DNA of 64,000 bases from Microbacterium sp. (GTDB taxonomy: Bacteria > Actinomycetota > Actinomycetes > Actinomycetales > Microbacteriaceae). Each line of letters starts with the position of its first letter. Position 1 is the stretch's first letter. Position numbers and translations under genes: made by a program. The stretch lies in the NCBI RefSeq assembly GCF_031178445.1, contig NZ_JAPSIY010000010.1, forward strand, positions 1 through 64,000, read 5' to 3'. The notes under the pieces were generated by a model. It was not told where the DNA came from. It did no database searches and saw only the letters and a list, made by a program, of their open reading frames with translations. Shown one piece after another: positions 47,966 through 55,331 of the stretch.

Positions 47966-49639
47966 ATGGCCGATTGGCTGCCGGGCACGTGGGAACCGAA
48001 GGGGCTCCCCGTGACGAACCTGTTCCCGAACCCTGAGCTCGTCGGAGCGGGGACGGTCGAGGTGCGGCGCAACCTGTGCCCTACCCCTTCGTTCGAGGCC
48101 ACCACCGCTCCGGCGTGGAGCACCAGCGGGAGCGCAACTGCCGCTCCTTCGACGGACTGGGCGGCGTCCGGCGCACGCTCCATGAAGGTCACCGCGGGTG
48201 GCACGAACTCCAACGCGGGCGATATCCGCATCGGATCGCTCACTGCCTTCCCGGCCGGGGTGAGCGCCGGCATGACAGTGACGATGAGTGCGACGATCAT
48301 GATGCCCGCCGCATACGCCGCACCGGACAACTCGGGCGGTTCGCGCCAGCGCCGCATCATGTTCTTCTGGCAGAACGGTGCGGGCGCGGTGTCCCAGAGC
48401 TATGGCCCGCAGGCGCCGAACACCCCCGGGGTCCACAAGATCTCGCACACCCTGACCATCCCCGCCGATGCGGTCGGTCTGATCTACAGCGTGGGCTGTG
48501 CCGGCTCCGGGTCCGAGCCGAACTTCATCACCTACGTGGATGAGGTTCTTCTGGAGCGGAGCGCGACCGTTCGGCCATTCTTCGCGCCAGGCGTCCCGTC
48601 GCCGGACCCCGACCTGACGCCCTCGTGGACGGGGACGGCTAACAACTCGCCGTCGATCCTGACCGGGGTTCCCATTGCCGCGATTCCCAGCATTCCCGGC
48701 AGGTGCTTCGCGATCCGTTCATCGAAGGTTGTCGACGGGGTGCCGTTTCCCGTCCGGCTGATCGCCGATCGGGCAAGTGCTGACACGTTCGTCGTGCTGG
48801 GGACGGCGCTTCCGACTGACGGCACGTTTCTCGCAACCCGCTACCAGGAATCGGTGCTGTCGAACCCGTCTGCGCGAGGGCTCTGGGTCACTTTCCCCGA
48901 GTCGTATGCCCCTCTCGTGAACGAGGTGGGCGCGCGGGAGTACCGCTACAAGTACAGCGGTCTCACGTCGACATATCAGGGACGCCTTTATCACGGCGGC
49001 GCGCAAGGCTCCGGCGATGTCTGGTATCGCGCGGTCGGCATCTTCGCCGGCGCCTACGACGGTCCCTGGTTCTCGGGCGACACCCCCGACACCGACGAAG
49101 TGATCTACGCCTGGCAGGGACCACGCAACGCATCGCCGTCGACACGGCAGGAGATGGAGGCCGTGATGGCGACGATCTGGGGCACCCTGTCCGACTTCGG
49201 TCTGGAGGCGCTCACGCCGTTCAAGCCGGTGCTGAAGTTCCTCCCGTCTGGGCCCGGTGTGAAGGGGAACAGGCTGTTCTCATCCCGGCCGGTGGAAGCG
49301 CCCGTGAACGCGACCGGGGCGTTCTCGGTGCTGTTGGAGCCGACCGACGGGGTGATCCCGAAGGCCTGGTACACGGTGTCGATCGAGTACCTCAACCCGG
49401 GCGGCGAGTACACCTCGTACGACCTGCTCAACTACCGGCTGCTCGTACCGGCCCCGGGCGGTGCGATCGGGGAGCTCCCGGATACGCCACTGTCGGCCGA
49501 CACGGTGCTCGTCTCGCTCGCCCCGCCGCCGCCCGGATACAAGGGCTGGTACCTCAATGCCCCCGGACCCGGTCAGGACCCGGGCGACCCGAACGATCCG
49601 GCATCGTCCGGCACCGGCATCCTCGAGATTGTGAGCTGA
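47966..49639 (+). CDS. Minor tail protein (putative carbohydrate-binding region)
   Basis: AAGGAGG RBS; VTNLFPNPELVGAGTVEVRRNLCPTPSFEATTAPAW...SMKVTAGGTNSNAGDIRIG. Confidence 0.65.
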   Translation: MADWLPGTWEPKGLPVTNLFPNPELVGAGTVEVRRNLCPTPSFEATTAPAWSTSGSATAAPSTDWAASGARSMKVTAGGTNSNAGDIRIGSLTAFPAGVSAGMTVTMSATIMMPAAYAAPDNSGGSRQRRIMFFWQNGAGAVSQSYGPQAPNTPGVHKISHTLTIPADAVGLIYSVGCAGSGSEPNFITYVDEVLLERSATVRPFFAPGVPSPDPDLTPSWTGTANNSPSILTGVPIAAIPSIPGRCFAIRSSKVVDGVPFPVRLIADRASADTFVVLGTALPTDGTFLATRYQESVLSNPSARGLWVTFPESYAPLVNEVGAREYRYKYSGLTSTYQGRLYHGGAQGSGDVWYRAVGIFAGAYDGPWFSGDTPDTDEVIYAWQGPRNASPSTRQEMEAVMATIWGTLSDFGLEALTPFKPVLKFLPSGPGVKGNRLFSSRPVEAPVNATGAFSVLLEPTDGVIPKAWYTVSIEYLNPGGEYTSYDLLNYRLLVPAPGGAIGELPDTPLSADTVLVSLAPPPPGYKGWYLNAPGPGQDPGDPNDPASSGTGILEIVS

Positions 49640-49642
49640 ACC

Positions 49643-51421
49643 ATGGCACGTGTTCCCATCGCGAACCTGAAGGGCCCGAAGGGCGACCGGGGCGCTCAGG
49701 GTCTGCCCGGGACGAACGGTGTCCCGACCGATCAGGCCGTCGCAACATTGCTGGGCATCCCCTCGCAGACGGCGTCCGCGCTGCAGACGGCGTTGGATGG
49801 TCAGGCGGTCCTGCCGGAGTACCTGACCCGTGACGCGCAGGCCCGCACGGATCCGCGTGCCGCCTACCGCAAGCGGGTCGTACACAACCTCGTCTATCAG
49901 CACGCCGACTGGGCGGCCGCGGAAGCCGCGTGGGGGACCTTGTTCCCGCAGGCGTTCACGATTGACGAGACCGCGCAGGAGCTCTTCGTGATCTCCACCC
50001 CGGGGATCGTGTCGGTGTACGACTGGGGGACCGGCAGCTACAAGCAGTGCTGCTTCCGTCTCGCCGGCGTGACCGTCACGAACCAGTCGCTCGTGATCCG
50101 TGAGGAGGGTGGGCGCCGGTTCCTGTACGCACGCCGGACGATGACCGAGTTCGCCCGGTGGGACATCACCGCGCTGCCGACCACGCTCACCGACCTGCAG
50201 CCGGCGGGCACGTTCGCGATCACCACCCTGTCGGACTTCACGTTCTGGGATGGTGTGTGGACGATCGGCGCGGCAACGTCCGACCTGGGCGGGACGGAGT
50301 TCTCCGAGCGGGGCAAGTTCCTGCAGTACGACGAAGCGTTCAACCCGATCGGGCTGATGCACATCGACGCGATGCGGTACGGCGGTGCGGTCGGCGGCGG
50401 CATGTACAGCGGCTCCGGCTACCCGAAGGCACAAGGCTTCGCCGCCGGTCCCGGCATGTTCGCCGCATCGGTCGGCGGCGGGTGGGATTCCACCAGCCCC
50501 GAGCCGATCACGAACCCGTACTTCTACCAGGGGGTGCGGTTGTACTCCGCGTCCGGGGAGGTCCTCGCCGACAGTCTCGTCACCGCGGAGACGATGCGGG
50601 ATTACTTCACCGCGCTCGGCTACCAGCCGAACCACATCGAGGCGGAGGGCATCTGCTACACCGGTGGGCACTGGTACTCGCTGTACGCGATCGCCGCCTC
50701 CGGCACCCCGGCGGCGGCGACCGGCGGCATCGTGATCATGGAGGAGTTCTCCAACCACAACGACGCCGTCGACTTCGCGAACCGTGCGGTCACGTGGACG
50801 GCACCGAACTCGAACGCGGTCGCAGCCCGCCTGCACCCGGTGGTCCCGACCCGTCGCCTCAGCAACCCGGTAACCGGTGGTGCCCTGCTGACGGTGGGCG
50901 AGATCTTCGACTACATGCGTGCCGTCGGGCAGCACCGTCTCGCGTTCGCAAGCTCCGTCGTCGACGTGAAGGACGGCGAAGGGAACCTGTTCGGTGGCGG
51001 CGCGCTCGTGGAGTGCATGCTGCTGACGTCCACGACCATGCAGGTGCGGGTCACGCGGGCGACGAACACGGCGATCTTCACCTGGTGGTGGAACGGCACC
51101 GCCTGGCAGTGGACAAAGTCCCACTTCACCGCGTCGCTGACACCCTCGACAGGCTCGGGGACGATCACGGCCACGATTGCCGGCAATGTCGTGCAGGTGC
51201 AGATCGAGCTCTCGGGCACGTTCCCGGTCGGCACTGTCACCCTCACCGCCAACGGTGCGCTCCCCGGGGCGATGCGGCCGACCGCTGTCGCTCGCGGCGC
51301 GGCCGTGCTGGACCAGTACGCAGGCACCGCGTACGTGTCCGCCGGCGGCCAGGTCGGGGTACAGCACCAGTCCGGTGCATCCCGCACCGGGATCTCCGCC
51401 ACGGTCGTCTACCTCATCTGA
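49643..51421 (+). CDS. Tail fibre/receptor-binding protein with collagen-like N-terminus
   Basis: IANLKGPKGDRGAQGLPGTNGVPTDQAV Gly-X-Y motif; large beta-rich body. Confidence 0.7.
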   Translation: MARVPIANLKGPKGDRGAQGLPGTNGVPTDQAVATLLGIPSQTASALQTALDGQAVLPEYLTRDAQARTDPRAAYRKRVVHNLVYQHADWAAAEAAWGTLFPQAFTIDETAQELFVISTPGIVSVYDWGTGSYKQCCFRLAGVTVTNQSLVIREEGGRRFLYARRTMTEFARWDITALPTTLTDLQPAGTFAITTLSDFTFWDGVWTIGAATSDLGGTEFSERGKFLQYDEAFNPIGLMHIDAMRYGGAVGGGMYSGSGYPKAQGFAAGPGMFAASVGGGWDSTSPEPITNPYFYQGVRLYSASGEVLADSLVTAETMRDYFTALGYQPNHIEAEGICYTGGHWYSLYAIAASGTPAAATGGIVIMEEFSNHNDAVDFANRAVTWTAPNSNAVAARLHPVVPTRRLSNPVTGGALLTVGEIFDYMRAVGQHRLAFASSVVDVKDGEGNLFGGGALVECMLLTSTTMQVRVTRATNTAIFTWWWNGTAWQWTKSHFTASLTPSTGSGTITATIAGNVVQVQIELSGTFPVGTVTLTANGALPGAMRPTAVARGAAVLDQYAGTAYVSAGGQVGVQHQSGASRTGISATVVYLI

Positions 51422-51438
51422 CAACCAGCACATCCGAC

Positions 51439-51469
51439 GAAGGGCCCCGCCATCAGTGCGGGGCCCTTC
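51439..51469 (+). terminator. Intrinsic terminator between tail fibre and endolysin
   Basis: GAAGGGCCCCGC-CATCAGT-GCGGGGCCCTTC 12-bp perfect stem. Confidence 0.8.
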
Positions 51470-51487
51470 GCATGAAAGGGAGGGCTC

Positions 51488-52285
51488 ATGGGGGGTTACA
51501 CCAACGGGCGGTTTCCGCTCAGCATGATGGTCAAGCTCGGCGACCAGCACTACCTGCCCGCAGGGACCGCCGCACGCTGGCGATGGGTGCAGCGCGCGGC
51601 ATGGGAGAAGTACCGGGTCTGGTTGATCATCACGCCCGGGTGGAACGGATACCGGCCCTATGACATCCAGGTCGAGTACCGCAAAGATCTCGGCATCTGG
51701 GCTGCCGTCCCCGGCTACTCGTCGCACGGACTGATCTACAAGGGCCGGCTGTGCGCGGCGATCGACGTCGCCAACTGGGCCGTTCTCGGCTGGGCGCGGT
51801 TCAAGGCGCTGTGCCGCCTCGCCGGGTTCACCGTCGACTTCGTGTCACCACAAGAGCTGTGGCACATCGGCGACTTCAACGACATCTGGACACCGCCCTC
51901 ATGGGCTGCACCCACAGGAACGACAACGCCGGCCGAGCCGGAGGAAGAAGACGAAGACATGCTCAAGCCGACCGTGCATGCCCGTATCGACGGGCGAACC
52001 GAGGGCGAGTGGATGCTCGGTCACCCGGACATCGGCACCGACCTGCCGGTGTTCACCGGCACCGTCACCGACAAGAACTCGCGCAAGGACGGCAAGGCCG
52101 TCGTGTTCCGCGGGTTCATGGTGACCACCGACAAGGCCACCTACATCGCGTGGGCGCGCATCTACGCCAAGGGCGCGGGCAACATCACCTCGTCCACCGA
52201 CCGCGCCGGGTACCTCGCGATCCAGCGTGAGCTCTCCCGCATCTCCGGTGAGCTCGCGGGCGCGACGTCGATCAACCTGAGCTGA
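51488..52285 (+). CDS. Endolysin, M15-type peptidase domain plus C-terminal domain
   Basis: SSHGLIYKGRLCAAIDVANW...GFTVDFVSPQELWHIGDF (SxHxxG/D/H metal-ligand pattern). Confidence 0.75.
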   Translation: MGGYTNGRFPLSMMVKLGDQHYLPAGTAARWRWVQRAAWEKYRVWLIITPGWNGYRPYDIQVEYRKDLGIWAAVPGYSSHGLIYKGRLCAAIDVANWAVLGWARFKALCRLAGFTVDFVSPQELWHIGDFNDIWTPPSWAAPTGTTTPAEPEEEDEDMLKPTVHARIDGRTEGEWMLGHPDIGTDLPVFTGTVTDKNSRKDGKAVVFRGFMVTTDKATYIAWARIYAKGAGNITSSTDRAGYLAIQRELSRISGELAGATSINLS

Positions 52286-52725
52286 TGCGCACCATCCGAA
52301 AGCTGTGGGAGCAGATCACGGAGCCACGGCACATGAAGATGCTCGCCGCAGTCATGTACGCCGTGGTCTTGGTGATGGGAGTCGTCGCCCTGGTCGACCC
52401 GCCTCGCAGCCTCGAAGGAGCGCTTGGCGGGGCGCTGACAGCGATCTGGGCGTGGTGTCTCACCATCGGCGGGTCCGCGGGCCTGTCGGTGGTGTTCACC
52501 GCCTGGTGGTGGGTTGAACGCCTCGCACTGGTGCTGATCTTCGCCGCAGCGCTCGACCTGATCGCCGTCACCCTGCTCATGGCCGTCGACCGCACCGGGG
52601 ACCGCTGGTATCTCCTCGGCCTCACCCTCGTCTTCGGGCTCGCGTTCGTCGTCCGGTGGGTATCGATCCGCCGCTACAACTTCGAGCCACGAACCGGGGG
52701 TGTCGTGTCGTGCCCGCCGAACTGA
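52285..52725 (+). CDS. Membrane protein, holin-region
   Basis: Multiple TM segments MLAAVMYAVVLVMGVVALV / LALVLIFAAALDLIAVTLLMAV / LLGLTLVFGLAFVV. Confidence 0.6.
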   Translation: MRTIRKLWEQITEPRHMKMLAAVMYAVVLVMGVVALVDPPRSLEGALGGALTAIWAWCLTIGGSAGLSVVFTAWWWVERLALVLIFAAALDLIAVTLLMAVDRTGDRWYLLGLTLVFGLAFVVRWVSIRRYNFEPRTGGVVSCPPN

Positions 52726-53039
52726 TCGTCGCCATCCTCACCTCCGGTGCCTTGGGCGGCATCGTCATGAAGCTGCTCGACATGGCTCGCGACTGGCGCG
52801 CCGGCCGAGTCCATGCCCGCCGCGCCGAGGTCGACCGCGCGATCGCCGAACGCGACCGTGCGATCGCCGAACGCGACCGTGCCCGCGCGGAGGTAGACGA
52901 CGCGGAAGCCGAGATCTCCACACTCACCCGATGGGTGCGGATCGTCGAGGAGCACGCCCACATCTGCCGCCGCATCATCATCGACCGCCTCAGCACCGAT
53001 GACCTTCCCCCGTACCCGTCCCGACCAAAGGAGTCCTGA
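52710..53039 (+). CDS. Membrane-anchored coiled-coil protein of lysis region
   Basis: VPAELIVAILTSGALGGIVMKLLDMA then HARRAEVDRAIAERDRAIAERDRARAEVDDAEAEI. Confidence 0.55.
   Translation: MPAELIVAILTSGALGGIVMKLLDMARDWRAGRVHARRAEVDRAIAERDRAIAERDRARAEVDDAEAEISTLTRWVRIVEEHAHICRRIIIDRLSTDDLPPYPSRPKES
52839..52880. repeat. Two perfect 21-bp tandem repeats (encode RAIAERD x2)
   Basis: GCGATCGCCGAACGCGACCGT twice. Confidence 0.9.
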
Positions 53040-53380
53040 TGGACATCGTCCTCCCCACCATCCCCGCCGGCGTGCTGGTCCTGCTCGGACTGCTCGCCCC
53101 CTACGTGCAGGCGCTCATCCAGCGCCCGACCTGGTCCCCGACTGTGAAGAAGGTCGTGGCCGTGGCCGTGGCTCTCGTGCTCACCGGCATCGTGCTCTGG
53201 TTCTACTACGTGTACACCGGCGATACCGTCCCAGCATGGCCCGCACTCGCGCTGCTCGCGATCGTCGTCGCGCAGGCCAGCTACGCCCTCTTCACCAAGC
53301 GCACCGCCACAGCGGTCGAGAACGCTACCTCGCGCACGCTCACGGTTCACGAGTCGCCTGATACCTTCCCGCGACGCTGA
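53039..53380 (+). CDS. Holin
   Basis: MDIVLPTIPAGVLVLLGLLAPYVQALIQRPTWSPTVKKVVAVAVALVLTGIVLWFYYV...LLAIVVAQASYALF. Confidence 0.75.
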   Translation: MDIVLPTIPAGVLVLLGLLAPYVQALIQRPTWSPTVKKVVAVAVALVLTGIVLWFYYVYTGDTVPAWPALALLAIVVAQASYALFTKRTATAVENATSRTLTVHESPDTFPRR

Positions 53381-53388
53381 CCAAAGGA

Positions 53389-53430
53389 AAGCCCCCGCCC
53401 TGTCCGCATCACGCGGGAGGGCGGGGGCTT
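53389..53430. terminator. Terminator at end of late operon
   Basis: AAGCCCCCGCCCT ... AGGGCGGGGGCTT 13-bp perfect stem. Confidence 0.9.
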
Positions 53431-53502
53431 CTCCGCGTTTGGAGCTGTCACAGCCCCGATGCCCGTCGACGACGCCCTGAGCGTTTGCCGGCTGATAGCT
53501 AC

Positions 53503-53829
53503 TCAGTTGAACCCGGGAATCGAACCGTCGTCCTGACGTGCAGGCATCGCCGGAAGCGTCACTGCGGGGTGCTCACCATCGACCACTTCGCGTGGAAAGC
53601 CGCTCTGACTGACCAACTTGAAGCCGACGCCCCTTCCCTGCAGCTCGGCGAGTCCCGAAGCCACCGCCTGGTTGACGGCAGCGAATATCTGCGCCTCAGG
53701 AGTCGGGTAGGGCATCATCGCGATTTCGCCCTCTTCGGTGCGCCCCCAGTCCATGGTGTAAGCCGCAGCCTCGGTCACATCCGTGACCTCGACCTCAATG
53801 TCCAGGATGATTCGCATGTACTTGCTCAT
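53503..53829 (-). CDS. Hypothetical protein, reverse-strand accessory gene
   Basis: MSKYMRIILDIEVEVTDVTEAAAYTMDWGRTEEGEIAMMPYPTPEAQIFAAVNQAVASGLAELQ. Confidence 0.65.
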   Translation of the reverse strand: MSKYMRIILDIEVEVTDVTEAAAYTMDWGRTEEGEIAMMPYPTPEAQIFAAVNQAVASGLAELQGRGVGFKLVSQSGFPREVVDGEHPAVTLPAMPARQDDGSIPGFN

Positions 53830-53898
53830 CGCCCGAGTATCCCAGCAAAGAAGTCGTATTCGGTACGGTCAGTGTCCAACGGGCTCGACGTTTCGACG

Positions 53899-54222
53899 TC
53901 AAAACCCGCGCCGGGCGACGGACTCGTACACGGACTCGCGTTGATGCTCGGCCCTCTCGATCTCAGCACGGCACCAGTCACGGGCGACGAGCTCGTGGGG
54001 GAGGACCGCGAGCACGCGACGCTCGGATTTCACGATCGACCACCATTCGATCCTGAACACGATGTGCGTCTCGCCGGTGGCACGGTCGACCATCGGCCCC
54101 TTCACCATCAGGAACTGGGGACGCACCTGACGGTCGAGGACGAGCCACTGCGCCTCGGCGAGCTGAATCACATGCACCCGGGGAGGATATGCCGGAGGAC
54201 TGACGTCTGGCTGTGCGATCAA
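53899..54222 (-). CDS. Hypothetical protein, reverse-strand accessory gene
   Basis: VHVIQLAEAQWLVLDRQVRPQFLMVKGPMVDRATGETHIVFRIEWWSIVKSERRVLAVLP. Confidence 0.65.
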   Translation of the reverse strand: MIAQPDVSPPAYPPRVHVIQLAEAQWLVLDRQVRPQFLMVKGPMVDRATGETHIVFRIEWWSIVKSERRVLAVLPHELVARDWCRAEIERAEHQRESVYESVARRGF

Positions 54223-54380
54223 CCGCCGTGGAGCCCCGGCAGGTCGTCACCGCTCTCAGGGCGTTTGACGTCCGCGTAGAGCTCGACGAGGCCGTGCGAC
54301 GGGCATTCCAGACCGGTCGCTCCGTCGCGCAGCAGCGCGCCACAGTCAGGGCACGTGAGCGGGTCGGGTAGTCCGTCCAT
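54219..54380 (-). CDS. Small zinc-ribbon protein, first gene of attR-proximal cluster
   Basis: MDGLPDPLTCPDCGALLRDGATGLECPSHGLVELYADVKRPESGDDLPGLHGG; overlaps next gene. Confidence 0.6.
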   Translation of the reverse strand: MDGLPDPLTCPDCGALLRDGATGLECPSHGLVELYADVKRPESGDDLPGLHGG

Positions 54381-54435
54381 GCCCACAGTCTCGCAGAGTG
54401 ATGCCGGTAGAGCTTCGTCGGAAATGACCGCTTGA

Positions 54436-54442
54436 TGGTGAT
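54436..54442. other. attR core TGGTGAT
   Basis: Matches attL core; downstream host sequence restores DUF4244 frame. Confidence 0.85.
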
Positions 54443-54509
54443 CATGCGCAGCGATGAGGTGCGCGGCATCCTCACCGACCTGGTGCGGCGGGCGCTCACG
54501 GTGTCGTGA
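54438..54509 (+). pseudogene. 3' fragment of the interrupted DUF4244/Flp-pilin-like gene
   Basis: GTG ATC ATG CGC AGC GAT ... TCG TGA = VIMRSDEVRGILTDLVRRALTVS*, in frame with the 5' fragment at 20361. Confidence 0.88.
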
Positions 54510-54865
54510 TGCGCCGCGGGCGCCTGAACCGGCTCGGCGGCGAGGAGGGATCCGTCGCCGCCGAGCTGGCGGTCTCGCTGCCCGCCGTACTCGTGTCACT
54601 GCTGCTCGGGGTCGGCGCCCTGACAGCGGCCGCGCAGCAGGTCGCGCTGCAGGACTCCGCGGCGGACGCCGCACGGCTGCTGTCGCGCGGCGAGAGTGCC
54701 GCGAGGGCGGCGGGGGTCGTCGCCGCCTCGGTCGACGGGGCACGGATGAGCACCGGCGCGGCAGGCGACATGATCTGCGCCACGGCCGCCGCCGACTTCC
54801 GTGTCGGGCAGCTGATCCGCATTCCGCTCAGCGCGCGCAGCTGCGCACTCGACGGCGGCCTGTGA
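54506..54865 (+). CDS. TadE-like pilus protein
   Basis: GGEEGSVAAELAVSLPAVLVSLLLGVGAL prepilin-like (G, E+5); overlaps DUF4244 stop. Confidence 0.82.
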   Translation: MMRRGRLNRLGGEEGSVAAELAVSLPAVLVSLLLGVGALTAAAQQVALQDSAADAARLLSRGESAARAAGVVAASVDGARMSTGAAGDMICATAAADFRVGQLIRIPLSARSCALDGGL

Positions 54866-54889
54866 GATGTCGATGCAAGGGAGGACACC

Positions 54890-55219
54890 ATGGCAGGCGC
54901 AGCGCTGGCCGCCGGCATCCTGACCGTCACCGCGACGCTGTCGCTCGGGCTCGCCGCCGTCGGCGGAGCGGCTGTCACGGCCCAACGCGCATCGGGCGCC
55001 GCGGACGCTGCGGCGCTGGCCGCCGCCGACGCGGCGTCCGGCGCCGTCGTCACCGCTGAGCCGCCCTGCGCGCTCGCCGCGAGGGTCGCCGCCGCATCCG
55101 GCGCCTCGCTGTCGGCGTGCGCGGTCGAGGGGCTCCGTGCGACGGTCGAGGTCAGAGCGGCGTACGCTGGTCTGGTCGCCGTCTCCCGCGCCCGAGCCGG
55201 GCAACCCGAGGGAGGATGA
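54890..55219 (+). CDS. Tad-locus TadE/TadG-type membrane protein
   Basis: AAGILTVTATLSLGLAAVGGAAVTAQRASGAADAAALAAADAASGA. Confidence 0.75.
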   Translation: MAGAALAAGILTVTATLSLGLAAVGGAAVTAQRASGAADAAALAAADAASGAVVTAEPPCALAARVAAASGASLSACAVEGLRATVEVRAAYAGLVAVSRARAGQPEGG

Positions 55220-55331
55220 CGACGGCCCCCTCACCGCCGCTGTGCTCTCGAGCCGACGCCGTGTCGCCCTGACTCTGCGTCTGCGCCAAGAAAGCGGTGT
55301 GTATGGTGTGCTTCGGAGAAAGGACGCACCC

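Larger units (their letters stand above)
20509..54442. mobile_element. Complete-looking HK97-like siphoviral prophage, serine-integrase type
   Basis: Serine integrase adjacent to attL; regulators, terminase, portal, protease, capsid, tail, tape measure, endolysin, holins; 7-bp core TGGTGAT at both ends; host ORF restored in frame by excision. Confidence 0.95.

Noticed and set aside
49280-51727. 815-aa minus ORF opposite tail fibre genes
   Set aside because: Arg/Gly/Val/Glu-biased shadow; plus-strand genes have RBS and syntenic position
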